Shown: one piece after another, positions 25,590-34,913 of the stretch
Numbering within the stretch: the first letter of the stretch is position 1
Layout: every line of letters begins with the position of its first letter
Assembly (NCBI GenBank): GCA_032358255.1
Contig: JAULBX010004110.1
Coordinates: forward strand, 1-64,000
Direction of reading: 5' to 3'
Length of the DNA: 64,000 nt
Origin: Heterotrichella gracilis
Lineage: Eukaryota > Sar > Xanthophyceae > Tribonematales > Xanthonemataceae
Made by a program: the position numbers and the translations under genes
The notes under the pieces: model-generated
Seen by the model: the letters and a program-made list of their open reading frames with translations, nothing else
What the model was told of the DNA's origin: nothing
Databases searched by the model: none

Positions 25590-26982
25590 GAACCTGATAC
25601 TGTTCTTCTGTTTGCACCTTGCGTCTTGTGCTTTTTCACAGGAAACGTTGAATTTAAATTATGCTGCTTATGTGGAAGCAGTGCGTAAATATAATCCATT
25701 AATTCTCGCGGCAAACAACTACACAGCCATTGGACGCTCGCAATTTGAAGCGGCACGCGGTAATTATGATCCTGTATTTAATACCTCCATCGATAGTAAA
25801 TACTTCAATAAAACTAACTATTACAACATTGCCGAAGGAAGTTTAAAGCAACCTATTTTTACTTCACAATATTTAAAGGCCGGCTATGAATTTGGGAACG
25901 GATCGTATCTTAATCCGGAGCAAACGACCTCCACTTATGGCTTGCCGTATCTGGGCATTGAAGCCAGTCTTTTACAAGGATTGTTATTTGATAAACGTCG
26001 TGCCGATGTTTTAAAATCGAAAGGCTATGTTGATTTTTATAAGGCTGAACAATTGATCCAGGTTAACGATCTTTTGTATCAATCAACCATGAGTTATTTC
26101 GACTTTTTATACGCAGAGAAATTACTTTCATTGTATTCGTATTTTTTATCGCTGGCAAATACACGGTTACGTGGTATTGAAGATCTGGCAAACAATGGTG
26201 AAAGACCTTTTGTGGATACCATAGAGGCCGCCATTTTTACCCAATCACGTATCCTTGATCTTCAGTCAGCCAACATCGAAATAAATAAACGTCAAAATGA
26301 ATTGAGCACCTATATTTGGTCTAATGAGCAATTGCCTACAGCAAATTCGATTGTTTTTGTGACAGGCGATAGTCTCGATGATAGTTATGAGCGTGCAAAA
26401 TCAATCATGCTGCGTAAATTAACGGAAGATTCCTTGAATAACCCTGTTTTAATGCAATACAGGGCTAAACAAAAAGTGTTGGATGTTGAGCAACGTTTAA
26501 AAAAAGAACTCATTAAACCTAAACTGGATGTGAGTTATAATTTATTGTCCAATAATCAAGATTCTTATGCTCCGGTTTGGTCAACCAATAATTACAAATG
26601 GGGTGCCAGCTTATCTTTTCCTTTGTTTTTACGTAATTCGAGAAACGAATTAAAGGTGGCAGGTCTAAATGCCAGAAACAACGCCTTTGATCTAAAGTAT
26701 AAGGAGAATGAAATTGAACGTAAGCAGAATTTTTTGAGACAAAGTACCACTGTGTTGATCTTGCAATTACAAAACGCTGAACGTTCTGCAAAATATAGTA
26801 AGATGCTTCTGGAGGCTGAACGTTTAAAGTTTGAAAATGGTGAAAGCTCAGTGTTTATGCTCAATACACGTGAAAATAAATGGTTAGAATCGGAATTAAA
26901 ATTAGCGGAGTATAAACTGAAATTTATTAAGAATTTATTGAGTGTGATTCATTTAAATGGTAATCTCAATTATGTATTTTAA
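25576..26982 (+). CDS. TolC-family outer-membrane efflux protein
   Basis: A 468-residue protein with a signal peptide (residues 1-21, ending CAFSQ). The body has the TolC-type alternation of long alpha-helical hairpins and short beta segments (for example AYVEAVRKYNPLILAANNYTAIGRSQFEA, and a second repeat around VLMQYRAKQKVLDVEQRLKKELIKPKLDVSY). It forms a trimeric channel in the outer membrane and would dock to the HlyD half of the upstream fusion, with which it overlaps by 14 bases. No lipoprotein cysteine is at the signal cleavage site. It is nine bases upstream of the SbtA-type permease. Confidence 0.88.
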   Translation: MKRNKNLILFFCLHLASCAFSQETLNLNYAAYVEAVRKYNPLILAANNYTAIGRSQFEAARGNYDPVFNTSIDSKYFNKTNYYNIAEGSLKQPIFTSQYLKAGYEFGNGSYLNPEQTTSTYGLPYLGIEASLLQGLLFDKRRADVLKSKGYVDFYKAEQLIQVNDLLYQSTMSYFDFLYAEKLLSLYSYFLSLANTRLRGIEDLANNGERPFVDTIEAAIFTQSRILDLQSANIEINKRQNELSTYIWSNEQLPTANSIVFVTGDSLDDSYERAKSIMLRKLTEDSLNNPVLMQYRAKQKVLDVEQRLKKELIKPKLDVSYNLLSNNQDSYAPVWSTNNYKWGASLSFPLFLRNSRNELKVAGLNARNNAFDLKYKENEIERKQNFLRQSTTVLILQLQNAERSAKYSKMLLEAERLKFENGESSVFMLNTRENKWLESELKLAEYKLKFIKNLLSVIHLNGNLNYVF

Positions 26983-26991
26983 TTTTTTTAA

Positions 26992-27960
26992 ATGAGCTTA
27001 GATCTTCTACTTTCCAATGTGACCAACCCTGCGTTTCTTTTCTTTGTACTGGGAATCATTGCCGTTAAATTAAAAAGTGATCTGGAAATACCACCTAATT
27101 CCTCCAAATTTATTTCCTTATATCTGCTATTTTCTATTGGATTTAAAGGCGGTCAGGAATTATCACATGAAACCTTTAGTACAGAGATCCTTTGGTCGAT
27201 GTTATTCGGAATTTTAGTTTCCTTATTGATCCCATTTTACACCTTTTTTATTTTAAAACGCAAACTAACACTTTCTGATTCAGCTGCCATTGCTGCGGCC
27301 TATGGTTCGGTAAGCGCCGTGACCTTCGTTACTGCTGTTTCTTATCTCGATCTGCAAAAACTACAATTGCACGGACACATGGTGGCCATTATGGCACTCA
27401 TGGAATCACCCGCAATTATTGCCGGTTTGATCCTCATGTCGGTTTATAACAAACAAGAAAAAAGTCCGGGTAAAAAACGCGATGTCATTATTCATTCATT
27501 TACCAATGGAAGTGTCTTACTTATTCTTGGAAGTTTGGTGATTGGTTTATTGGCAGATGCTAAACAAGCTGAAGGGATTAAACCCTTTACCAATGATATT
27601 TTTAAAGGCTTTTTAGCCATTTTTTTATTGGATATGGGAATTAACAGTGGACGAAAGCTCGATTCGTTTATTAGTAATGGTTGGTTCCCTTTGGCATTTG
27701 CGGTGATCATTCCGCTGATCAATGGCAGTGTGATCGCTCTGTTAAGTTCTTTGGTTACGCACGACGTATCCAATCGCTTCATGTTTGCTGTATTGGCTGC
27801 CAGCGCCTCTTACATTGCCGTTCCGGCGGCCATGAAAATTGCTATTCCAAAAGCCAATCCGGGCTTGTACCTTCCAATGGCATTGGCAATTACATTTCCT
27901 TTGAACATTACGGTTGGAATGCCTTTGTATTTAATGTTAGCCCAAAGTCCGTTTTTTTAA
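26992..27960 (+). CDS. sbtA: SbtA-type sodium-dependent bicarbonate permease
   Basis: A 322-residue polytopic membrane protein with about ten hydrophobic segments. Family-specific stretches are NPAFLFFVLGIIAVKLKSDLEIP at the N-terminus, AAAYGSVSAVTFVTA in the middle, the following ALMESPAIIAGL, and KANPGLYLPMALAITFPLN near the end. Cyanobacterial SbtA is somewhat longer (about 370). It is nine bases after the tolC gene and should be in the same operon as the CutA-like gene. In cyanobacteria SbtA is controlled by the PII-like SbtB. Here no sbtB neighbour is seen, but the CutA-like protein has the same general fold. Bicarbonate uptake is inferred from the family. Confidence 0.86.
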   Translation: MSLDLLLSNVTNPAFLFFVLGIIAVKLKSDLEIPPNSSKFISLYLLFSIGFKGGQELSHETFSTEILWSMLFGILVSLLIPFYTFFILKRKLTLSDSAAIAAAYGSVSAVTFVTAVSYLDLQKLQLHGHMVAIMALMESPAIIAGLILMSVYNKQEKSPGKKRDVIIHSFTNGSVLLILGSLVIGLLADAKQAEGIKPFTNDIFKGFLAIFLLDMGINSGRKLDSFISNGWFPLAFAVIIPLINGSVIALLSSLVTHDVSNRFMFAVLAASASYIAVPAAMKIAIPKANPGLYLPMALAITFPLNITVGMPLYLMLAQSPFF

Positions 27961-27964
27961 GACA

Positions 27965-27972
27965 TATTTTTG
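27965..27972 (+). promoter_or_regulatory. Candidate -7 element upstream of maf
   Basis: TATTTTTG fits TAnnTTTG and lies 70 bases upstream of the ATG at 28042. There is no convincing -33 element. Confidence 0.25.
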
Positions 27973-28041
27973 TTCTAAATTTAGACTCTTACAAATAGCC
28001 AATTACTAAAATTAATAGAACAAATTTATCTCCCTTCAAGT

Positions 28042-28638
28042 ATGAATAAAATTACGGATATCATGAAAGCTTACCCATACCGAATAATATTGGGATCCGC
28101 CTCTCCACGCCGACAAGAATTATTAAAAAGTTTGGGTTTTGAATTCAGGAACAATCCGGTAAAGGCCGATGAAGACAGTTATCCAAAGGACCTGAAGGCT
28201 CAGGAGATCCCCATGTTTTTGGCGGAATTAAAGGCAGATGCGTATGAAGGACCATTAAAAGAAGATGAATTACTCATAACAGCCGATACGGTGGTATGGT
28301 GTGACGGAAAGGTATTTAATAAACCCGGAAATTTTGTTGAGGGAAAACAAATGCTCGAAGCTTTGAGTGGAAAGATGCATGAGGTATTTACCGCGGTGTG
28401 TTTAAAGAGCGCCAATAAACAAACTACCTTTTTTGACACGAGTAAAGTGTATTTTAAAAAATTCAGTAACGAAGAAATTGAATATTATTTAACCAATTTT
28501 AGTCCATACGACAAAGCCGGAAGCTATGGTGTGCAAGATTGGTTAGGTTATATAGGCATCGAAAAAATAGAAGGTAGTTTTTACAATGTGATGGGTTTGC
28601 CTGTAAAACAATTGTATGAGGAGTTAATTAAATTCTAG
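28042..28638 (+). CDS. maf: Maf-like nucleotide pyrophosphatase
   Basis: A 198-residue cytoplasmic enzyme. The family signature near the N-terminus is IILGSASPRRQELLKSLG, and the conserved acidic region is ITADTVVWCDGKVFNKP. SGKMHEVFTAVC and the C-terminal GSFYNVMGLPV also match. Maf proteins hydrolyse non-canonical or modified nucleoside triphosphates to the monophosphate and have been linked to septum inhibition. Alternative ATG starts exist at 28042 and 28063; the first gives a short leader before the motif and either is plausible. It converges with tsaB with a three-base gap and no visible terminator. Confidence 0.92.
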   Translation: MNKITDIMKAYPYRIILGSASPRRQELLKSLGFEFRNNPVKADEDSYPKDLKAQEIPMFLAELKADAYEGPLKEDELLITADTVVWCDGKVFNKPGNFVEGKQMLEALSGKMHEVFTAVCLKSANKQTTFFDTSKVYFKKFSNEEIEYYLTNFSPYDKAGSYGVQDWLGYIGIEKIEGSFYNVMGLPVKQLYEELIKF

Positions 28639-28641
28639 AAA

Positions 28642-29325
28642 TCACACACTCTTCTTTTTTGCAATCATAAAATCCTTCAGGTAAAAAGGCTCAAAATAGG
28701 CCAGGTTTTCAAAAAGTTTTTTTTCAAATTTTTGAAACGCAATGGCACACATAAATCTGGCAGAAGGCACAATTCCTTCCAGAAAATCAGAATTCGGATG
28801 TTGAGACAAAACCTCCCGACATTTATTCATTCCATCTCCAAAATAAATAACTTTTGAATAATTGGCGTATGCATTGATCGACTCATTGGTCACAATCAAA
28901 GCTTCTGTTTCTTTTAGTGTATTTAAATTAACATCAAAAGCTGCCGTATACACTTCCATCCGTCGGGCGTCAATCATTGGACAATACACCGCATTTTCGT
29001 TTAATGTTGCCTGAGCTGCAAGGGTCATGATTTGTAGGGTCTCCACACTGATTAAAGGAACACGCAAGGCAAAGGCCAAACCCTTGGCAGTGCTCACGCC
29101 AATACGAAGTCCAGTGTAAGAACCCGGACCTTTGCTTACGGCAATAGCATTGAGTTGATTTGGTTTTAGTCCGCATTCAGTAAGGGCTTCCTGAATAAAT
29201 ACATGCAGATTTTCGGCATGTGTAAAACCTTCATTTAGTTCTTTGCAAAAAAGGACTTCTTCATTTTTTGAAATGGAAACAGAGCAAACAGTGGTTGCAG
29301 TTTCTATGTTAAGGAGGTATACCAT
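28642..29325 (-). CDS. tsaB: tRNA threonylcarbamoyladenosine biosynthesis protein TsaB
   Basis: A 227-residue cytoplasmic protein of the ASKHA fold. The N-terminus MVYLLNIETATTVCSVSIS and the strong motif AVSKGPGSYTGLRIGVSTAKGLAF (about residues 62-85) are diagnostic of TsaB. It pairs with TsaD and TsaE to make the t6A37 modification on tRNAs that read ANN codons. Length is normal (about 230). It lies downstream of the RND adaptor gene on the same strand, separated by 126 bases that carry two copies of a repeat, so co-transcription is possible but not certain. Confidence 0.94.
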   Translation of the reverse strand: MVYLLNIETATTVCSVSISKNEEVLFCKELNEGFTHAENLHVFIQEALTECGLKPNQLNAIAVSKGPGSYTGLRIGVSTAKGLAFALRVPLISVETLQIMTLAAQATLNENAVYCPMIDARRMEVYTAAFDVNLNTLKETEALIVTNESINAYANYSKVIYFGDGMNKCREVLSQHPNSDFLEGIVPSARFMCAIAFQKFEKKLFENLAYFEPFYLKDFMIAKKKSV

Positions 29326-29343
29326 CTTAGTTTACTTTGCGCG

Positions 29344-29435
29344 CTTTGCGTCTCTGCGCGCCTTGTATTTTCTTTGCTTTGGATTGTTATTTGAATCTGC
29401 ACCTATTTTTTTTGCACTCTTTGCGTCTCTGCGCG
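29344..29435. repeat. Two direct copies of a 17-bp GC-rich repeat
   Basis: CTTTGCGTCTCTGCGCG occurs at 29344-29360 and exactly again at 29419-29435, 75 bases apart, in the gap between the adaptor gene and tsaB. A related sequence lies at 50698-50722 downstream of psd. It is a dispersed intergenic repeat of a kind common in this phylum. Confidence 0.8.
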
Positions 29436-29451
29436 AAAAGTCCTCCTAAAC

Positions 29452-30804
29452 TTACTTATTCTCCGTCTTATACAAATCCTCCTTCTTCACCACCGTCACT
29501 TTGCTTTTATCTTTCAGTGTTTTTGAAACAGCGCTGTAAGGACCGCAAATAATTTGATCTCCTTTTTTAACTCCTGAAATAATTTCAATGTAATCATTAT
29601 CCTGAATACCGGTTTTGACTTCGATTTGTTTCACGGTGCCATTTTCATAAGCAAACACAAGTTCTTTGATTACTTCTTCTGTTTTGACACTTTCTTTTTC
29701 CTCATTTTCATTTTGCACTGTTATTTCATTTCCTTCCTCATCTCCGCGATTTTGAGTGTTTAATGAATCTTTATTTCGTGTGGTCACTGCCTGAATAGGA
29801 ATACTGATCACTTTATTCACCCGGCGTGTTTGAATATCCACACTGGCACTCATGCCCGGACGAAAAGGAATCATGTTTCGATCATTCACCAAAAAACCAT
29901 AGGACTCACGCAGCATACGAATTTTTACAACAAAATTAGTTACCTGATCTACTGAAATTCCTGTAGCATTCGATGAATTGGCGATTTCAGTCACAATACC
30001 TTTGAATTTTTTATCCATATAGGCATCTACTTCAATAATGGCGGTGTCGTTCTTATGCACTTTAATGATATCGTTTTCGTTTACTTCCACACTCACTTCC
30101 ATTTCGTTTAAGTTGGCTAATCGCATGATCTCTGTACCCGTCATGCCACTCACACCAACCACACGTTCTCCTTTTTCAACACTGAGTTTGGAAACAGTGG
30201 CATCTACCGGTGAGTAGATGTATGTTTTCTCTAAGTTTGTATTAGCTTCCTTTAACGAGGCTTCGCTGCTTTGAATGGTGTAATTTCCGGCATTCACAGA
30301 AGCCTCTAATGCCTGAACATTTGCTTTGGCACCTTCGTATTGCGCCTTAAAACTTTCAAAATCTTGTTGTGAGATAGCATTCTGATCTAATAGTTTTTTA
30401 TTTCGGTTGTACAACGATTCACTGTTGGCCAGATTAGCCTTGGCCTGATCGAGTTGCGCCTGTGCAGTTTTTAAATTGGCTTTAGTAGTATTCACCGAAG
30501 CACTCACACGCTCAAAGGCATTCACATAGAGATCGGGACGAATACGGCATAACAGATCGCCTTTTTTTACCTGGTCTCCTTCTTTCACCATCATCTCGGT
30601 GATCTCACCGCTCACGTCAGAACTTATTTTGAGTTCGGTTTCCGGTTGTATTTTTCCGGTGGCCGATACCACTTCTATGATATCTCTGATGGCTGCATGT
30701 TCAGTATACACCTCACTGGGTTTACTTCCTTTTAAAAGCTGCACTGCCACAACTGAGGCAATTGCGAGTACTCCTATAATAATAATCCAGTAAATACGTT
30801 TCAT
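29452..30804 (-). CDS. RND/MacA-type efflux periplasmic adaptor
   Basis: A 450-residue membrane-fusion protein. A signal-anchor helix is at residues 5-24. The first lipoyl half reads VVSATGKIQPETELKISSDVSGEITEMMVKEGDQVKKGDLLCRI. An alpha-hairpin (about 95-200) is followed by YIYSPVDATVSKLSVEKGERV, the second lipoyl half, and then beta-barrel and membrane-proximal domains. It links an inner-membrane pump to a TolC channel. An acidic low-complexity insert (about 355-385: GDEEGNEI...NENEEKESVKTEE) interrupts the C-terminal domain; this may be a surface loop. No pump or TolC gene is adjacent, so it is an orphan adaptor. Confidence 0.9.
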   Translation of the reverse strand: MKRIYWIIIIGVLAIASVVAVQLLKGSKPSEVYTEHAAIRDIIEVVSATGKIQPETELKISSDVSGEITEMMVKEGDQVKKGDLLCRIRPDLYVNAFERVSASVNTTKANLKTAQAQLDQAKANLANSESLYNRNKKLLDQNAISQQDFESFKAQYEGAKANVQALEASVNAGNYTIQSSEASLKEANTNLEKTYIYSPVDATVSKLSVEKGERVVGVSGMTGTEIMRLANLNEMEVSVEVNENDIIKVHKNDTAIIEVDAYMDKKFKGIVTEIANSSNATGISVDQVTNFVVKIRMLRESYGFLVNDRNMIPFRPGMSASVDIQTRRVNKVISIPIQAVTTRNKDSLNTQNRGDEEGNEITVQNENEEKESVKTEEVIKELVFAYENGTVKQIEVKTGIQDNDYIEIISGVKKGDQIICGPYSAVSKTLKDKSKVTVVKKEDLYKTENK

Positions 30805-30971
30805 AAATGCTTAATTCGTTGAATGGTTATGGTTTTTCTTTTTCGGTAAACTGAAAAAATGCTCCTTTTTTGTTCAAATTTAACTATTATACAAAGCAAT
30901 TGCATGAATCCATGCGTAATTTTACAGGCTTAGAACAGGATATTTACCTTTTGTAAAAAACTAAGCACCAT

Positions 30972-32993
30972 ATGAGCCAAAAGAACCCCAATCAACTAAT
31001 TCACGAAACCAGTCCGTATTTATTACAACATGCCTATAATCCGGTTCAATGGTTGCCCTTTGGTGACGAAGCTTTTGAAAAGGCAAAGAAGGAAAACAAA
31101 CCGGTATTGGTAAGTATTGGATACAGTGCCTGTCATTGGTGCCACGTAATGGAACACGAAAGTTTTGAAGATGCAGAAGTGGCCGAAGTGATGAATACGC
31201 ATTTTATTAATGTTAAAGTAGACCGCGAAGAACGTAGTGATGTTGATATGCTTTACATGCAAGCGGTGCAATTGATGACCGGACAAGGAGGATGGCCTTT
31301 AAATTGTTTTGTGATGCCCGATGGAAGACCTTTTTATGGTGGAACTTATTTTAGAAAAGAACAATGGTTGACTATCTTAAACAACTTAGCGAATGTTTAT
31401 AAAAACGATCCCGATAAAGTAAAAGACTATGCACAGCAATTAACCGAAGGAATTAAACAATCAGAACTGATCGTCACCTCTCCTAAGAACGCCGGTGTTT
31501 TGAGTAAGCCTGTATTAAAGGAAAGTGTTGCCAAATGGAAAACGCGCATGGACAATGAAGAAGGCGGTCCAAACCGGGCACCAAAATTTCCTTTACCTTC
31601 TAATTATTTGTTCTTACTACGTTATGCTCTTCTCGAAAAAGATACAGAGCTCGAAAAACATGTTGATCTAACCTTAACCAAGATGGCCTTGGGTGGCATC
31701 AACGATCAGTTACACGGCGGTTTTTCGCGTTACAGTACCGATATGATCTGGAAGGTACCACATTTTGAAAAGATGTTATACGATAATTCACAGCTCGCTT
31801 CATTATACAGCGAAGCTTATCTTTTAACTAAAAACGAACTTTACAAAGAAACCGCTTTGTCTACCTTAAATTTTGTGGAAAAAGAATGGTTGCATGCCGA
31901 TGCTTATTTTTATTCGGCCTATGATGCCGATAGTGATGGGGAAGAAGGCAAATATTATGTTTGGAATCAATTAGATCTGAAAGATCTGCTCGGAGAGAAT
32001 TACGATTTATTTTCTCAGTATTATGAGATCAATGACAAAGGTTATTGGGAACATGGAAATTATATTTTAATGCGTACTGATAATCTGGCAACTCTCTTAA
32101 CAAAGTTTGACCTGAATAGCGCGCAATTAAGTGAAAAAATAGATGCATGTAAAAAGATCCTGAAACAAGAAAGCCTTTCACGCATAAAACCCGGACTGGA
32201 TGATAAAACCATTACGTCGTGGAACGCCTTAATGTGCAGTGCTTATGCCAAAGCCTATATGGCTTTTGGTGATGATAAGCATAAACAGATTGCTGTCCGT
32301 TCCATTGAGTTTATTCTAAGTAAACTCATACAAAAAGATGGAAAATTATTCCGCACCTATAAAAACGGGGTAGCTAAAATTGACGGATTTTTAGAAGACT
32401 ATGCCTTTACCATTGAAGCGCTTTTAAATTCTTATCTCATCACGCAAAATGAAACCTATCTATTAAAGGCAAAAGAAATGATGGAGCGTAGTTTACAAGA
32501 TTTTGAGAATCCTGAAAGTGTGTATTTATTTTACACGGCCAAAAATTCATCAGAACTGATCACCAGAACAAGTGAAATAAGCGACAATGTAATGCCTTCT
32601 TCCAATTCGCAAATGGCGCTTAATTTGTTTCATTTATCCGTTTATTTTGATAAACAAGATTGGCGAAAACGGGCAGAAAAAATGCTGGATGGCATCACAG
32701 AAGAAATGAAGAATTATGGCTCCGGATACAGTAATTGGGGCTGTTTGGCCCTTTATCTCATCTATCCATTTAAGGAGATTGCCATTGTTGGTAAAAATGT
32801 TAATGAAAAGTTTCTGAGCCTTACCAAACATGGCCTTACAAACACGATTTTAGCTCTTAGTTCCGGCGCTTCCGATCTGCCTTTGATAAAGGACAGATTT
32901 GTTGCAGAAAAAACTTTGATCTATGTCTGCGAAAATCACACATGCAAAGTGCCGGTAGAAACCATTGATGAAACATTAGCACAACTTGCGTAA
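30972..32993 (+). CDS. DUF255 thioredoxin-domain protein (YyaL/SSP411 family)
   Basis: A 673-residue cytoplasmic protein. The N-terminal thioredoxin-like domain (1-160) starts [22 protein letters not shown] and contains the CHWC site in [16 protein letters not shown]. The rest is an (alpha/alpha)6 barrel like that of cellobiose epimerases and glucosidases ([38 protein letters not shown]). The function of the family is uncertain; it is widespread and strongly conserved. The next gene starts within its last codons (eight-base overlap), so translation is probably coupled. Confidence 0.92.
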   Translation: MSQKNPNQLIHETSPYLLQHAYNPVQWLPFGDEAFEKAKKENKPVLVSIGYSACHWCHVMEHESFEDAEVAEVMNTHFINVKVDREERSDVDMLYMQAVQLMTGQGGWPLNCFVMPDGRPFYGGTYFRKEQWLTILNNLANVYKNDPDKVKDYAQQLTEGIKQSELIVTSPKNAGVLSKPVLKESVAKWKTRMDNEEGGPNRAPKFPLPSNYLFLLRYALLEKDTELEKHVDLTLTKMALGGINDQLHGGFSRYSTDMIWKVPHFEKMLYDNSQLASLYSEAYLLTKNELYKETALSTLNFVEKEWLHADAYFYSAYDADSDGEEGKYYVWNQLDLKDLLGENYDLFSQYYEINDKGYWEHGNYILMRTDNLATLLTKFDLNSAQLSEKIDACKKILKQESLSRIKPGLDDKTITSWNALMCSAYAKAYMAFGDDKHKQIAVRSIEFILSKLIQKDGKLFRTYKNGVAKIDGFLEDYAFTIEALLNSYLITQNETYLLKAKEMMERSLQDFENPESVYLFYTAKNSSELITRTSEISDNVMPSSNSQMALNLFHLSVYFDKQDWRKRAEKMLDGITEEMKNYGSGYSNWGCLALYLIYPFKEIAIVGKNVNEKFLSLTKHGLTNTILALSSGASDLPLIKDRFVAEKTLIYVCENHTCKVPVETIDETLAQLA

Positions 32994-33969
32994 CTCTCTC
33001 TTAATACTTTTCTTAGTTTTTGGATCTATTTCAAGAGCACAGGTGTTATTGCCTACGACCGAATCGGCTTTTGAAACGCAGCAAAATTTTAATCCGCAAT
33101 TCATCAAAGCCAAAGGGATTAGAAAGATCAGTTTTGAGATCATAGATAAAAAAGATTTTGAAGTGGCGGTTGATAAAAGTCTGACCGAAAATTACGAGTT
33201 TAATGAGCATGGCTTGCTCACTCGTTTTTATCTCACAGATATTGTAAGTACACATCAACGCGAAGGCTTCAAGATTGGAAAGAACGGAAAACGTATTCCG
33301 TATTCATTTACTGAATTTGTTTATGATACTATTAGTACAAGCTATTTTTATAAAGGCGACAAAGTTATTTTAAAACGGTTTCACGATGGTTTAAATTATT
33401 TTGAGAGCCGTTATTACCGCTATGATTCTCTTGGTAATCTTACTAAAGAGCAGCGCTTTAAAGAAACAAATAACAGTCGTGACCGCTCAGTGTTTATTTT
33501 GGGGAATCAGGTCTTGTTAAGCGAAGATAGTTTTCAATACCAAAAATTCAGTTCCGGCCAATTAAAATGCACCTTTTTAAATAATGAGAACCGTCCATAT
33601 AAAGAACGTGTTACCAATTATGATAGTACCGGCAGAGCAAAACGCGTGAGTGAACATTATACCGCCGCCAGTTGGATCATGCAGGAAAACCGATTTGAGT
33701 ATAAAAACAATCGTTTGGTGAAAGCCGAATTTGAAGGCAATGCGAATCACAATGTATTATTAAAAAATACGTATGAGTACGATGACATGAACGAATTGTA
33801 CACGGAGAAAAAATACAAGAATGATATTTTATTAAGAGAGATCAGTTATGTCACCCTTAAGAGCGATTCTTTATTAAATTCAATTGTTATCCGCGACCCA
33901 ATCAATAAAACGATCCGCATCATCAAATTAAAATATGATATTGGAATGTTAGGAAAAAGGGGGAATTGA
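32986..33969 (+). CDS. Exported protein with YD-repeat-like body, unknown function
   Basis: A 327-residue protein starting with TTG inside the stop of the previous gene (eight-base overlap). Residues 1-19 are a signal peptide ([15 protein letters not shown]). The body repeats a pattern of short beta hairpins, as in [47 protein letters not shown] and [15 protein letters not shown]. This resembles the YD/RHS-like repeats of many exported Bacteroidota proteins. No enzymatic motif is seen and no sorting domain is found at the C-terminus. The palindrome array begins ten bases after its stop codon. Confidence 0.72.
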   Translation: MRNSLLILFLVFGSISRAQVLLPTTESAFETQQNFNPQFIKAKGIRKISFEIIDKKDFEVAVDKSLTENYEFNEHGLLTRFYLTDIVSTHQREGFKIGKNGKRIPYSFTEFVYDTISTSYFYKGDKVILKRFHDGLNYFESRYYRYDSLGNLTKEQRFKETNNSRDRSVFILGNQVLLSEDSFQYQKFSSGQLKCTFLNNENRPYKERVTNYDSTGRAKRVSEHYTAASWIMQENRFEYKNNRLVKAEFEGNANHNVLLKNTYEYDDMNELYTEKKYKNDILLREISYVTLKSDSLLNSIVIRDPINKTIRIIKLKYDIGMLGKRGN

Positions 33970-33978
33970 GAACTCTGG

Positions 33979-34151
33979 TACCCTTCAAGGGTATTGATGA
34001 GATTAGCGTGAACCCTTCAAGGGTTATGATGAAAATAGCGATAACCCTTGAAGGGTTTTGATGAAATTAGAGAACCCTTCAAGGGTTTTGATGCAATTAA
34101 CAAGAACCCTTGAAGGGTTAAGATGAAATTAGCGAGAACCCTTCAAGGGTT
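33979..34151. repeat. Array 1: six 15-bp palindromes at ~32-bp spacing
   Basis: Copies of AACCCTTnAAGGGTT start at 33979, 34011, 34043, 34073, 34105 and 34137 (periods 32, 32, 30, 32, 32). The first copy is TACCC...GGGTA. The middle base is C in copies 1, 2, 4 and 6 and G in 3 and 5. The 15-17-bp gaps are also related, consensus TTGATGAAATTAGCGAG. The array starts ten bases after the secreted-protein gene and ends 13 bases before the stop of the barrel gene. Confidence 0.9.
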
Positions 34152-34164
34152 TTAAGGAATTAAA

Positions 34165-34875
34165 TCACTCTTTCCTTCTTTTGAAATGATAGTTCACTTT
34201 AAGTGCCAATAGGGTAAAATAAGTTCCATCGCTTGTCTGGCTTGCATTTACAATTGGATTCGAATTGAAAAAATAATCGATATTTTGTGTACTCATGGTA
34301 TTTAAACCTTTGTTGAATTGAGAGCTGAGTTCCAATGAAAGCCTTCGTCCCAGCATTAATTCCAAAATAAATCCAAAGGAAACAGTATAAAAATAGTCCT
34401 TCGCATAAGTTGTGTTTGAGAAATAGCCAAGGGTATCAGAAGATGTAACTATCATGCCTGATCCTGATCCTGTATCGACCGATTCAAATAGGAGAGAATT
34501 AAATGTAAATCCGGCTAAGGGACTAAAAAATAAAGTTTCTTTGATAAGTGTAAATCTGTATCCAAACTCAATTGGTACTTGAAACGCCATATTAGATGAT
34601 GAGTTTGACCCGAGTAGATCTTTAAAATAAATATAATCATTATAGGGTTTTAGCCCTATTCCGCTATATACAGTTACACCCTTTCTGAAAATATATTTAT
34701 ATGAAAAACCGAAAGAAACATTTATTGCTTTTGGGGGAGCCAATTTCTGGCCCGGATCAACGATCTTAAAATAATCTTTATTAAAGTTGAGTTCAAATCC
34801 TATGACACTTTGAGACGTTCCTTGTAAACCATTTAACAGTATGAACAGAAGTAGAAAATGTTTAGGTAAAAGCAT
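34165..34875 (-). CDS. Outer-membrane beta-barrel protein
   Basis: A 236-residue protein with a signal peptide (residues 1-21, ending GTSQ). The mature part consists of amphipathic strands with aromatic ends (INVSFGFSYKYIF, VTVYSGIGLKPY, AFQVPIEFGYRFTLI, LFFSPLAGFTF, YTVSFGFILELMLGRRLSLELSSQF, FTLLALKVNYHF) and a final positively charged tail. This suits an 8-10-strand barrel of the porin-like DUF found in Bacteroidota. No specific function is recognised. Two arrays of the same palindromic repeat lie directly on each side of the gene, so its promoter and 3' end are both in repeat sequence. Confidence 0.75.
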   Translation of the reverse strand: MLLPKHFLLLFILLNGLQGTSQSVIGFELNFNKDYFKIVDPGQKLAPPKAINVSFGFSYKYIFRKGVTVYSGIGLKPYNDYIYFKDLLGSNSSSNMAFQVPIEFGYRFTLIKETLFFSPLAGFTFNSLLFESVDTGSGSGMIVTSSDTLGYFSNTTYAKDYFYTVSFGFILELMLGRRLSLELSSQFNKGLNTMSTQNIDYFFNSNPIVNASQTSDGTYFTLLALKVNYHFKRRKE

Positions 34876-34913
34876 AGAACTAAAGGTAGGAAAAGTAATT
34901 TAAATGTTCCTTT

